Assembly (NCBI GenBank): GCA_963514095.1
Contig: OY741275.1
Span: forward strand, 13,288,069-13,352,068
Reading direction: 5' to 3'
Source of the DNA: Eutrigla gurnardus
Lineage: Eukaryota; Chordata; Actinopteri; Perciformes; Triglidae
Length of the DNA stretch: 64,000 bases
Every line of letters starts with the position of its first letter. Position 1 is the first letter of the stretch. The notes below the pieces were generated by a model. That model did not search any database and was not told where the DNA came from. It was given only the letters and a program-made list of their open reading frames with translations. Shown here in pieces: positions 20,990 to 32,714 of the stretch. The position numbers and the translations under genes were made by a program.

Positions 20990-21736
20990 TTATGTAATTT
21001 ATTCGTGAATGAGATCGGTGGCAGCACGGCACTTTATCCGCTTCTGCTCTCACAGATGTTTTCTGAGACCCATGAAGTGTCTCTGCCGTGGTGTTTTCTG
21101 CAGATGGGTTATATCTACACATGTGGTTCTGTCGAGTTTTGCAGTTTTGCAGCTATGGCCTACGACAGATATGTAGCCATCTGTTATCCTTTACACTACA
21201 ATGTCATTATGAATACGTTGAGGGTAGGTATGATCATTCTGCTCATATGGACATATTCTTTTCTCAACTTTATATTCTCATTTTCATTTGTCATCCATAT
21301 AACCTTCTGTGGAAATGTCATTGACAAAGTGTTCTGTGACCACCACTTAGTAATTAAACTTGCATGCTCATTTTCAGTGCTTAGCAGCATATCTGACCTG
21401 CTTTTTGCCTTGGTGACTATGGTTGTCCCATTTAGTCTCATTTCGATCTCTTACATGAAGATTTTGTCTGTTTGTCTGAATACATCTAAAGAAAACCTGC
21501 AGAAAGCCGTCACCACCTGCACACCCCAGATTGTCTCACTGTCGAACATGTTTCTCGGCTGCATTTTTCACTTTGTGGATTCCAGGTTCGATAAGGCCTA
21601 CGCACCAGTTAAGGTTCGCATTATTCTATCTGTATATCTCCTCATTTTCCAACCAATAGTCACCCCCTTTTTGTATGGATTCAACCTACCCAAAATAAGA
21701 CAATCGTGTAAAAACCTTTTGTTTAATAGAAAATAA
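20990..21736 (+). pseudogene. Olfactory receptor, codons 61 to stop (3' part of the interrupted gene)
   Basis: Directly after the right-hand ACTG the OR frame continues with LCNLFVNEIGG (TM2) and runs open for 248 residues to TAA at 21734-21736. Signatures: MAYDRYVAIC after TM3, CSFSVLSS in TM5, VTTCTPQIVSLSN of TM6, and VTPFLYGFNLPKIR of TM7. Together with 13275-13454 the two parts sum to 308 residues, the normal OR size, with no other stop or frameshift. The gene was therefore intact when the retrotransposon landed. It has no start of its own; the 328-aa frame beginning at 20750 is an accidental fusion with LTR sequence. Confidence 0.92.
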
Positions 21737-24000
21737 TTTTTGGGATAATATACTGTGATGTTGAGTTATTTGAAGCGTGTTTGTTTGTTTGCTTAAAAAA
21801 AGGAAGCATGCTTATTTGAATGCCATGTATGATGAGAATTCAACTTTTCACAATAAAAACATCTGAAATTAAAAGTAAAAATGTGTCTTTTTGCCTCTGC
21901 TTTATGGAAAAATAAAATGTTTGCCTGCAGAGTCGGGTTAAAAATATATTTTAGAAAGTGACACAAAAAATGTACAAAAAGACACAAAGCAGTTTTTGTT
22001 ATATGTTTTGGGATGATCAACTAGTAAGACTAACAGTAATGCATCTACCAAATAAAACTACTTCAGCCAATTAGACTTCGACTTTTGATGAAACCATGCT
22101 TTCAGAATAAATCAACAGGCTCTGTGATCGCTGATATCAACATCCTGTCATGATAATCTGAGACATAGTGTTCTAGCCCCACCACTGTTGTCTTATGAAT
22201 TTGATATTTGTGAATCCAAATACAGTGAAAATACTCTCTACTAACATAGTGACAAAATGCTGATACTTTCCTTAGGATAGTACACTTTCCTTAGTATAGT
22301 ACAGGGCCATCTATCCAAAATACCTACAAACCAGTTTAGAGGCACAACGTCAGATCAGGCCAGTAGAGGTCACTATCATCCCTACTTTTGCCAGATGTGC
22401 TTGGAAACTACAAATGAAGTGATGCAGTGATAAAAATCCAATTGTATTTCATTATTCTTTAATGAATTCAAGATCGTTTCACACGGTTCACATTACTTTT
22501 TACACAATCATCATACAGACATCATTTTTTAATCATGTTTCTAATGACTCATTTGTGTCGGAGGGTATTAGGCCCGCTGAGATACGAATTAAAATCTATG
22601 TCCTGGTGTAAATGACAGGAAATGTTTTTTGTTTCCACCTTGGGTACAACCAAATACATATATGAACTTGTGATTTGATACACTACTTTGAAAAATATTT
22701 GTGTATTTTTCCTATCTTGAGTGAGGAGATTTGTTATATGACATCATTTCTTACATAAACACAACTAAGTGATTTTGATTTTATGATGTTTTTTTAAGAT
22801 AATTAAAAGAAAAGAAGACAATTTCAGGAAGGCAATTGCTGCATTTATGATGCTTTTGTGGTCTCAAATTAAGCTTTTGTTTCTAACAATTGACTGCAAT
22901 AATGATTAATATACATTACAGTTTTTTTGTTTTTTACAATCGCTAGAACAATTTTTTCAATACTTTTAACAATTTTACCAAGCTCTTAACATACCAACAC
23001 ACAATTTGCAAAATGATTAATTTCATCCTCAAAATCCCGCATTAAACTAAATTCCAACACTCATTTTCAATACAAAAACACTATATCTACACTAACACAT
23101 GTTCTCTTCAACAGGAACATTTAGTTAATCACAGATCACATGATCACAATGTCATAAAAACACTAACATCAGATGGAATTACAGAAACTGCATTATTTTA
23201 TAGTATGTATCATTATCAGTATAGGCAGTATTTTGTGTAGATCATAGATTGTGTTTTGCACTGCAGTTGCTTTAACACATTCTCTACATTTTTGTTTTGT
23301 TGGGTTTAGTAAATGCATTCATTTTGTTTCTCTTGCTGCAGAAATTCGATACAAAAAATGAATGACCCATCTCAGAGTAGCTTTATAGAACGTACGGTTT
23401 ATGAAAAAGAAAAGAGAGTGATAGAATTGCTGCAGTAAAGGCTTATTTGCAACAGGACATTACTGCAAGATAACATGAAACTTGTGTTTCCTAGATGGGA
23501 TTCAGCCGTGATTGACATATTTGCATAACTTCAACCAGCTGTTTATCAGCAATGGAAAAAAAATACAGGGGGCACATTTGTGTTTCTATCTACAAAATAA
23601 ACAGCTGTTCCTTTTGACTTTCGCCTATACGTTGTTGATATGATGTTGTCATGTTCTGACATACAGTGTGAAAACTTATCAAAAGTCAAAGGGAAGTTAA
23701 CTGTCATAGCAATCACAGAAAACGAATTGTTGTGACCGTAGGCAGACTATATAGTTCTATCTTTTGCCACCAGAGGTCAGTATCAGACCAGAGCGTTAAA
23801 GTGTGAGGACTCCACACATCGAAGTACAACTACATAATGTAGAGAGAAGGAATGTTTACGCCTTTTGTGTGAGATATGATCCATTGTTTGAGGATGGACA
23901 CTCAAAGTATAAAGATGGAAAAAAAGGTTGTGGAATTAAAGAGAACTTAGTTTACCAGACCTCTGGAGCTTACTCCTCATTTCTGCTCGAGGCTTAGCAG
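21557..24000. repeat. Tandem segmental duplication, copy 1
   Basis: The 2.4 kb from OR codon ~250 to 24000 recurs at 24002-26806. Identity appears very high: the 228-bp frame at 21793-22020 is repeated without an amino-acid change at 24238-24465. Apart from the OR end it contains no recognisable gene. Confidence 0.93.
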
Positions 24001-24001
24001 A

Positions 24002-24193
24002 GGCTGCATTTTTCACTTTGTGGATTCCAGGTTCGATAAGGCCTACGCACCAGTTAAGGTTCGCATTATTCTATCTGTATATCTCCTCATTTTCCAACCA
24101 ATAGTCACCCCCTTTTTGTATGGATTCAACCTACCCAAAATAAGACAATCGTGTAAAAACCTTTTGTTTAATAGAAAATCATTTTTGGGATAA
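24002..24193 (+). pseudogene. Duplicated OR 3' fragment
   Basis: Copy of the last ~58 codons of the OR, starting abruptly at GCIFHFVDSRFDKAYAPVK and including VTPFLYGFN. The original TAA has changed to TCA, so the frame reads four codons further. It has no promoter, start or TM1-TM5 and cannot be functional. Confidence 0.9.
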
Positions 24194-25006
24194 TATACTG
24201 TGATGTTGAGTTATTTGAAGCGTGTTTGTTTGTTTGCTTAAAAAAAGGAAGCATGCTTATTTGAATGCCATGTATGATGAGAATTCAACTTTTCACAATA
24301 AAAACATCTGAAATTAAAAGTAAAAATGTGTCTTTTTGCCTCTGCTTTATGGAAAAATAAAATGTTTGCCTGCAGAGTCGGGTTAAAAATATATTTTAGA
24401 AAGTGACACAAAAAATGTACAAAAAGACACAAAGCAGTTTTTGTTATATGTTTTGGGATGATCAACTAGTAAGACTAACAGTAATGCATCTACCAAATAA
24501 AACAGTATACTTCAGCCAATTAGACTTCGACTTTTGATGAAACCATGCTTTCAGAATAAATCAACAGGCTCTGTGATCGCTGATATCAACATCCTGTCAT
24601 GATAATCTGAGACATAGTGTTCTAGCCCCACCACTGTTGTCTTATGAATGTGATATTTGTGAATCCAAATACAGTGAAAATACTCTCTGCTAACATAGTG
24701 ACAAAATGCTAATACTTTCCTTAGGATAGTACAGGGCCATCTATTCAAAATACCTACAAACCAGTTTAGAGGCACAACGTCAGATCAGGCCAGTAGAGGT
24801 CACTATCATCCCTACTTTTGCCAGATGTGCTTGGAAACTACAAATGAAGTGATGCAGTGATAAAAATCCAATTGTATTTCATTATTCTTTAATGAATTCA
24901 AGATCGTTTCACACGGTTCACATTACTTTTTACACAATCATCATACAGACATCATTTTTTCATCATGTTTCTAATGACTCATTTGTGTCGGAGGGTATTA
25001 GGCCCG

Positions 25007-25384
25007 GGCTGCACGGTGGTGTAGTGGGTAGCACTCTCGCCTCACAGCAAGAGGGTCCTGGGTTCGATTCCCGGGTCGGCCCGGGTTCCTTCTGTGTGGA
25101 GTTTGCATGTTCTCCCCGTGTAAGCGTGGGTTCTCCCCGGGTTCTCCGGCTTCCTCCCACAGTCCAAAGACATGCAGGATGGGGATAGGTTGATTGGTGA
25201 CTCTAAATTGCCCGTAGGTGTGAATGTGAGTGTGAATGGTTGTTTGTCTCTACATGTTAGCCCTGTGATAGACTGGCGTCCTGTCCAGAGTGTACCCTGC
25301 CTTCGCCCAATGACAGCTGGGATTGGCTCCAGCCCCCCCGTGACCCTAAATACAGGATAAGCGGTAGAAAATGGATGGATGGAT
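25007..25384 (+). mobile_element. SINE-like retroposon with tRNA-like head and (TGGA)n tail
   Basis: The head reads GGCTGCACGGTGGTGTAGTG...TAGCACTCTCGCC...GGGTTCGATTCCCGG, an A-box-like and a clear B-box-like pol III promoter. The body carries 'ACATGCAGGATGGGGATAGG' and 'ACAGCTGGGATTGGCTCCAG', and the tail is (TGGA)n. It is flanked by 13-bp direct repeats, GGTATTAGGCCCG (24994-25006 and 25385-25397). The insert is absent at the equivalent place in duplication copy 1 (~22570). Confidence 0.85.
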
Positions 25385-26806
25385 GGTATTAGGCCCGCTG
25401 AGATCCGAATGAAAATCTATGTCCTGGTGTAAATGACAGGAAATGTTTTTTGTTTCCACCTTGGGTACAACCAAATACATATATGAACTTGTGATTTGAT
25501 ACACTACTTTGAAAAATATTTGTGTATTTTTCCTATCTTGAGTGAGGAGATTTGTTATATGACATCATTTCTTACATAAACACAACTAAGTGATTTTGAT
25601 TTTATGATGTTTTTTTAAGATAATTAAAAGAAAAGAAGACAATTTCAGGAAGGCATTTGCTGCATTTATGATGCTTTTGTGGTCTCAAATTAAGCTTTTG
25701 TTTCTAACAATTGACTGCAATAATGATTAATATACATTACAGTTTTTTTGTTTTTTACAATCGCTAGAACAATTTTTTCAATACTTTTAACAATTTTACT
25801 AAGCTCTTAACATACCAACACACAATTTGCAAAATGATTAATTTCATCCTCAAAATCGAGCATTAAACTAAATTCCAACACTCATTTTCAATACAAAAAC
25901 ACTATATCTACCAAACACTAACACATGTTCTCTTCAACAGGAACATTTAGTTAATCACAGATCACATGATCACAATGTCATAAAAACACTAACATCAGAT
26001 GGAATTACAGAAACTGCATTATTTTATAGTATGTATCATTATCAGTATAGGCAGTATTTTGTGTAGATCATAGATTGTGTTTTGCACTGCAGTTGCTTTA
26101 ACACATTCTCTACATTTTTGTTTTGTTGGGTTTAGTAAAGGCATTAATTTTGTTTCTCTTGCTGCAGAAATTCGATACAAAAAATGAATGACCCATCTCA
26201 GAGTAGCTTTATAGAACGTACGGTTTATGAAAAAGAAAAGAGAGTGATAGAATTGCTGCAGTAAAGGCTTATTTGCAACAGGACATTACTGCAAGATGGG
26301 ATTCAGCCGTGATTGACATATTTGCATAACTTCCACCAGCTGTTTATCAGCAATGGAAAAAAAATACAGGGGGCACATTTGTGTTTCTATCTACAAAATA
26401 AACAGCTGTTCCTTTTGACTTTAGCCTATACGTTGTTGATATGATGTTGTCATGTTCTGACATACAGTGTGAAAACTTATCAAAAGTCAAAGGGAAGTTA
26501 ACTGTCATAGCAATCACAGAAAACGAATTGTTGTGACCGTAGGCAGACTATATAGTTCTATCTTTTGCCACCAGAGGTCAGTATCAGACCAGAGCGTTAA
26601 AGTGTGAGGACTCCACACATCGAAGTACAACTACATAATGTAGAGAGAAGGAATGTTTACGCCTTTTGTGTGAGATATGATCCATTGTTTGAGGATGGAC
26701 ACTCCAAGTATAAAGATGGAAAAAAAGGTTGTGGAATTAAAAAGAACTTAGTTTACCAGACCTCTGGAGCGCTGCTTACTCCTCATTTCTGCTCGAGGCT
26801 TAGCAG

Positions 26807-27809
26807 CTCGAGGCTATGAGCTGCTACTAGAGCGGTTGAACAGTTGCATTGTGGGTAACGTAGGCTACAGGTTTTGACAAAGAAGACATGGAATAAAAAG
26901 GTGACATCTCTGCTGCTTCTGCTGCATCACTTTTGGTACTTTTTAAACTAACCCTGTGAACCTGTATAGAAGTGGATGGCTGAATCGGTGGAGTGGCTTT
27001 ATTTCCAGGGTTACTGAATGTTAGCTGAATTAGCTGATTAACTGATACAGAAGGTAAACTCTCAGTTGGAGAGCAGCATCAGTTCTGTTCTCGTCTGTTT
27101 ACTTCCATGTGTCTGTCTGTAGAGGATGCTGCAGTATCACGTTCTGCTACAATATGTTCAGAAACGTAGCAGGGGATTTTCACAGGTGTGGCACACTACG
27201 AATGTTTGATGCTGGTATGTTTACTCATTTACGATGTGGCGATGTGCTCAGCTTTCGTCAAGTAGCAGATGTTTGGCAGATAAACGGCATCACTGCTATC
27301 CCTAATTTTAGCACTGCTCTCAGTTCTGTTTCTCTGTTTTAAAATGGAGAGCAATGTGGATAAGCAACGCAGACCCAGCACAGAATGATTTGTTCGGGTA
27401 CGACTACGGCCAAATCCCTCAACATACCTAGGCGGTAAAGCTGATTCTGCACACAATGAAGAGCATAAAGTTATTATCAATAACATTTAGGCTTGTAAGA
27501 CTTGTGTTGTCCTCTTATTGACCAAATGTCCCACTGAGCAGCATCACAATGTTGCCTCTGTGTCACTGCTAATGTCGACCAAATCATGTGTCCTGTCCAT
27601 GAATGAAAAGCGTTGAGGTGGTAAGCGAAAGCAGTAAGTGCCAAACTTGGTTTAGCTGGTGCATTATTTAACAATAAATACCATGCATATGTTGACAAAA
27701 CAACTTACTGAGGAAGTGAGATTGTTTCGTCAACTACCGTTTCCAAGGTCGAGAATTTTACCGTGAAGCTCAACACGCACACAAACGACAGGGATCAGTG
27801 CATTACAAA
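26807..27809. other. Stretch with no recognised gene
   Basis: About 1 kb between the duplicated block and the probable 3' end of fzd7. Short frames on both strands (27109-27342, 27229-27486, 27477-27698) match nothing I know. Confidence 0.45.
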
Positions 27810-30273
27810 CCGTATCGATTTTATTCAAACTGTACACGTACAACAGGCGTACCTTTAAAAAAACAAGTGAAAAAGACAAAAATGAGTATCCCCTTAAATA
27901 CAATATGCCTTTACAAAACAGAGTCTGTGTTTACTTGGTAGGCTGCATATGTTCCATTAAAAAAGAAAAACCACACACACACTCATATTCCTTCTGAAAA
28001 CAAACATATCAGTCTGGTATCATTTACACCGGCAGATCTCAATTACAAAGAATGCTTTCGCTCCCGTTCGGTTAAAAAACGTGGAGCAACGACTCGTGGA
28101 GTGTTGACTTGTTTCCTAACTAAATCCTACATACTAATGTTAACAGGGGTTTGAGGTATGTAGTGCCTTTGCATGGGAAATGTGACACATCATGTACGCC
28201 AACTGCTTCAACTTTATACTATGATGATTGGTACTTAGTGTATATGTTCTAGCACAAGTATGTGTGGATACAGTACACAGCTTTAGAGATTAAAAATAAC
28301 TAGAATACCAGATCTATAAAAAGGACAAAATTATGCAAGTGATGTATGTAGAGAAAAAAGTGTTACAGGACAAGAAACGAAACCTTCTGGTAAACATACA
28401 CTGGACTGTCCTTGCCACTGTAAGTATAAAAACATAGTTTTCTGCTTTCTTCACAAGAGTTCCTACTGATTTTATTATTTAGTCCAACAAATAAACTGTG
28501 GCTTTGTTGATTCAATTCAAATAGCCAGTGTACTGCATACCACAGAGGATGTAATGCTACTGTTACCAAAAGTGAGGACGTTACTATTCACAATTTAGTG
28601 TCTTCTCACTTGAATGAAGTGTTGAGCTTCCATGGAAGTTTAAAAAACAATAAAAACAACTTTAGGTGTCTGAATACAAATGTACAATACTGAAATTCAC
28701 TCTTGGGAGGTGTTATTTTTAATGATAGGAACTTTAAATTGACATTTTTCCTTCTATTGGATTGAAAGGTTTCTGGTTATTTTAAATATATAAATCATAA
28801 TCACTGTCTAGTGTCCATTGATTCACTCCCAGATAAAACACACCAACTCTGCTGAACACTGCACACTCTGTCTCCACTGCTCTCTTTCCAGATAGAAAAT
28901 ATTACCACATGGTTGTGACCTTTGACCTCCTTCCTGGTGTTTCCATGATTTTTAGAACATCAAACATAAATCCTGCTTCCAGACACGTATAAAATAATTG
29001 CAGTTTCTGTGTTTCGAAGACGTCTGAAAGGCAGCCCAGACACTAAGATAAACAATTAATGAAAAACTCTAAAATGTTCGGTCTGCTTGTGAAAGCCATG
29101 TAACACTTGAAGTTATAAGGGATTAAGGCAGTTACATTGGGTAGAATATAGATTGTGTACAGTCATCTTTATCCAGGATTAAAAAAAACATCAAAAATCC
29201 TGAGCGACCATTTCCACTCGATGTGGATTAAATCTGGATCCTTGAAATGGTGCTTTGGATGTCTTAAAAAGCTTAAGTTTAAAAGTCTTTCTGAAGGGGG
29301 GGGGGGGTTCCAAAAGTTGAGAGACCACACACAGAGACAAACAATGAGCTGTTGTGTCTTCATTGCAGAAAGTGGCTGTGTGTGTGTGTGTGTGTGTGTG
29401 GTCTCTTAAATTGTTTGATCCGGGTCATCCTGTGGTTGAATCAGTCATTTTTAAACACCTTTAGGATAGCTGTGCAAACCAATACATAACTTCATTCACC
29501 TTCGGAGTGAACATTCAATACAAGAGCAAATAATCAACAGTCTGAAAAATTAAAACGTTTTTAAAAAATGAAATAAAAGTTTGGATTTCTGGGCAGCCAC
29601 TTGGCACACAATGGCGCGGAGTTGCGAGTTGACTGACGTTTTCCTAAAAATAAAAACAAAAAAAGGCAAGATTGTACTCTGCAATATCTAACACACATAT
29701 TAAAGCATTTCTGTCTTTAGCTAAAAGCAGAGTAAGTTAAGAATCCAGGCATCCCTCATTAATTCATTCACAGTCAGCGGGTGTGGCGGCTGTAGGGATT
29801 GAACCTTTGACCTTTTTGCTATAGACTGGACCGAAGGCCACGCTGCTTGACCCATCAGTCTTTTCGGTTATGGTGATTTCTCTCACCAGAGTAGACATGA
29901 AGTACATTAAAATTGTAACATTAAGGATATAATCAATAATATGGAGTTTCATAGTAACCTCACCAGTCCTGCATTACAGTCCAGGGACCAGTATGGTCAT
30001 TTACACCAGTTTGTAATCAAAAGCCAGGCGTGTGGGCTGTCTGGTGATGACAAAAAAAAAAAAAATCCAGAAAATTCATCCAACTTCTATCGAATATAGA
30101 TTGGTTTGTGAAAGTTCAGTTGCGTGACCAAATGCCTGAACTGCTGTCACAACCCGAAAACACATTAAAAAATGATGTCCAAAATAGGATTAAAGTGAAA
30201 GCTATTGACCTCATTTACATGGTTGTTATATATCCAAAGCATCGTGGCTTTGAGCCTTTTCTTCCTCGGAACT
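27810..30273 (-). other. fzd7: Probable fzd7 3' untranslated region
   Basis: No open frame of note follows the fzd7 stop codon for 2.4 kb. The sequence is AT-rich with several ATTTA-type motifs. A canonical AATAAA lies on the minus strand at 27825-27820, a plausible cleavage signal. Frizzled-7 transcripts typically have long 3' UTRs, so the extent is reasonable but inferred. Confidence 0.4.
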
Positions 30274-31980
30274 TTACACCGTTGTCTCGCCATGATTACC
30301 GTTGCTAAGGCGCTTGTAGAACCTCCGCCATGACTGAAGAGTCTTCCCGGACCAGACCCAGAAACCCGAGGTGATGCCGACTATCATGGTCATCAGGTAT
30401 TTGATCATGAACACGGTGAAGTCTGGAGTCATGGGGGCGAAGTTGTGGACCGGGCAGGGGACGGCGAACCGCTTGCAGGTCTGCATGTGCCAGGTCCGCT
30501 GCCAGTGCTCCCTGAAGGCCTGCTCGTAGAAATAGCAGGCGATCACTATGGTGGCCGGTACCGTGTAGAGCACACTGAACACGCCGATCCGCACCATCAG
30601 CTTCTCCAGCTTCTCCGTCTTGGTGCCGTCGTGCTTCATGATGGTGCGGATCCTGAAGAGGGACACGAAGCCGGCCAGGAGGAAGGACGTGCCGATGAAC
30701 AGGTAGACGAATAGCGGAGCCAGGACGAAGCCGCGGAGGGCGTCCACGTTGAAGATCCCGACAAAACACACCCCGGTGAGGACGTCGCCGTCCACCTGGC
30801 CCATAGCGAGGATGGTGATGGTTTTAATGGCCGGGACCGCCCAGGCGGCCAGGTGGAAGTACTGGGAGTTGGCTTCGATCGCTTCATGGCCCCATTTCAT
30901 CCCGGCAGAGAGGAACCAAGTCAGGGACAAAATCACCCACCAGATGGAGCTGGCCATACCAAAAAAGTACAACACCATGAAGAGGATGGTGCAGCCCTCC
31001 TTTTTAGTCCCCTGAGCCACCGTCCTGTAGCCGTCATCCTTGAATTTATCCACGCAGACAACTTTGTCCTCCAGGAAAAACCCAGCCGCGTAGGCCACCG
31101 CCACCATGAAATAACAGCCTGATAGGAAGATGATGGGCCTCTCGGGGTACCTGAACCGCCTCATGTCCACTAAATAGGTGAGCACTGTGAATAAGGTGCT
31201 CACGCAGCACAGGATGGACCAGATCCCGACCCAGAGTCGGCCGAACTTCACCTCGTCCTCCCGGAAATACATGATGCCGGTAGGTTTAGTGGGCTCACAT
31301 GGGGCCCCGCAGTCGTTGACCCCCATGAATCGGTAGCCCAGGTAGGTAGGCACTTCCAGCTGTAACGGGCAGGAGAACTGGTGGTACTGGTTGTGCGGAG
31401 GGGGGCGTAGGTTGGGTCGACCCATGTTGGGGGGAAGGGTCAGGGCCTCGGGTGCATAGGGGGAAGAAGAGGAGGCTGGGCTGCTGGGTTCGGATGTGTT
31501 CTGGCCGACGCAAATCTCGCCGGCTCCGTGGACGGGGAAAGCCTCGCAGCGGAGCCGCTCCGGCCACTGGAAGCCGAATTTGTTCATGAGGGCTTCACAT
31601 CCCTGTCGTGCACGCTCACACAGGGAGCGACATGGGGGGATGGCCTGCTCCAGCACCGTGCAGACCGGCGCATACATGGAGCAGAGGAAGAACTTTAGAT
31701 CCGCAGAACACTGCACCTTAACCAGCGGGTAGAACTGGTGCACTTCTAGTCCGGCGTCCTCCTGGTTGGTGTGGCCCAGGAGGTTCGGCATGATGGTCTG
31801 GTTGTAGGCGATGTCGGTACACAGCGGGATGGAGATGGGCTGGCAAAACCCATGTTCCGGGACAGATATCCCGCTCTCGCTGTTGTAGTGTTGAGCAGAA
31901 GTGGATGAGAAGGACAGCCCGCACAGCAGCCACATGATCCGCAGCAAAGCGGAGCCAGTGGTGGACCTGGCCGCCGCCAT
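30274..31980 (-). CDS. fzd7: Frizzled-7, Wnt receptor
   Basis: Intronless gene encoding 568 residues. It is a plasma-membrane receptor that binds Wnt and signals through Dishevelled (beta-catenin and planar polarity branches). ATG at 31980 has A at -3 and G at +4; the open frame extends to 32031 without another ATG. Domains: signal peptide (1-~30); cysteine-rich domain (~40-165) with ten cysteines, including FCQPISIPLCTD and CERARQGCE, and sites NQT and NTS; linker; seven TM helices from ~235; the Dishevelled-binding KTLQSW after TM7; and a C-terminal PDZ ligand ETTV. Subtype evidence is WVGIW in TM1, GMASSIWW in TM3, MGQVDGD in TM5 and QTCKRFAVPCP in ECL3, which fit FZD7 better than FZD1 or FZD2, although ETTV is more usual in FZD1/2. 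Linkage to als2 also supports FZD7. Teleosts have a/b copies; which one this is cannot be told here. Confidence 0.92.
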   Translation of the reverse strand: MAAARSTTGSALLRIMWLLCGLSFSSTSAQHYNSESGISVPEHGFCQPISIPLCTDIAYNQTIMPNLLGHTNQEDAGLEVHQFYPLVKVQCSADLKFFLCSMYAPVCTVLEQAIPPCRSLCERARQGCEALMNKFGFQWPERLRCEAFPVHGAGEICVGQNTSEPSSPASSSSPYAPEALTLPPNMGRPNLRPPPHNQYHQFSCPLQLEVPTYLGYRFMGVNDCGAPCEPTKPTGIMYFREDEVKFGRLWVGIWSILCCVSTLFTVLTYLVDMRRFRYPERPIIFLSGCYFMVAVAYAAGFFLEDKVVCVDKFKDDGYRTVAQGTKKEGCTILFMVLYFFGMASSIWWVILSLTWFLSAGMKWGHEAIEANSQYFHLAAWAVPAIKTITILAMGQVDGDVLTGVCFVGIFNVDALRGFVLAPLFVYLFIGTSFLLAGFVSLFRIRTIMKHDGTKTEKLEKLMVRIGVFSVLYTVPATIVIACYFYEQAFREHWQRTWHMQTCKRFAVPCPVHNFAPMTPDFTVFMIKYLMTMIVGITSGFWVWSGKTLQSWRRFYKRLSNGNHGETTV

Positions 31981-32590
31981 AGTTGATGAGGAGGAGGGGG
32001 AGGGGGGAGGGAAGGAAAAACTTTGATCCAAGTAGGGCGACTTGAAAACGGTCGAAAAGCGAAAAAAATCTACATTAATTGTCGCAACACTTGACGCGTA
32101 GTCCGAGTAATTCGAGTTGAAGTCGCCGCAGTCGTCTTTTCGTCGCGTTTTTATGAAGATAAATCCAAGTGAAACGTTCGGCGTGTCATGACTTCTTAAT
32201 GGTCTTTGTAAGTGACTCCGAGCAGCCCACTCTCACTCCCGACCCGGTGAAAAATAACATTTAAAGTCCCCTTTCTTTCGAGTAGAGCAAAATCAAGTTA
32301 TTCCAGTGCGTCGAACACGAAAGCGTCGTCACTCGGCGCGAAACAAGAATGGTCCGAAACTTAAAAAAGGCTTATATTTCCAACGTTTTTCCGACTTGAC
32401 TTCACACGGAGCGTCGGTTCACATGCTGAGCGGTTGGAAGTCCAGAGGCTCGCTCTCCTCACTCCGTGCGGATTCCACCGGTTTCCAGGCGCCCCCTCCA
32501 TTCACAAGACCTCGCGACAGAACGCAGGGCGCCTTGAAACCGAGGCTGCGTCTCAGCCAATCCTAGCGTTTGTTTTCCTACAGGACTCGT
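31981..32590 (-). promoter_or_regulatory. fzd7: fzd7 5' UTR and promoter region (CpG-rich)
   Basis: About 600 bp immediately upstream of the fzd7 start are GC- and CpG-rich compared with the AT-rich flanks, as in a vertebrate developmental gene promoter. Transcript start not identifiable by eye. The 86-aa frame at 32306-32566 is a composition artefact. Confidence 0.45.
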
Positions 32591-32663
32591 TCATGATTGG
32601 CCTTTACTCCCTATAGAAGGAAAATGTGTTACAGTAATTACATTACACCATATAGTTTACCCC

Positions 32664-32666
<3 letters not shown>

Positions 32667-32709
<43 letters not shown>
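32667..32709. repeat. (TA)n microsatellite
   Basis: About 21 uninterrupted AT dinucleotides upstream of fzd7. Confidence 0.97.

Positions 32710-32714
<5 letters not shown>

Larger units (their letters stand above)
24002..26806. repeat. Tandem segmental duplication, copy 2
   Basis: Second copy of 21557-24000. It differs by a few substitutions, small indels (for example about 20 bp missing near 24727 and near 26296) and the 378-bp SINE-like insert at 25007. Its distal end continues into unique sequence at 26807. Confidence 0.93.

Noticed and set aside
20750..21736. A 328-aa frame that looks like a complete OR-like gene.
   Set aside because: Its first ~80 codons are LTR sequence fused by chance in frame with the displaced 3' part of the OR.
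21793..22020. 75-aa minus-strand frame conserved in both tandem copies (24238-24465).
   Set aside because: Conservation is explained by the recent duplication of the DNA; the sequence is AT-rich with no domain.
31981..32031. N-terminal extension of fzd7 to 32031.
   Set aside because: It begins with a TTG codon; the first ATG (31980) has a good context and is followed by a signal peptide.
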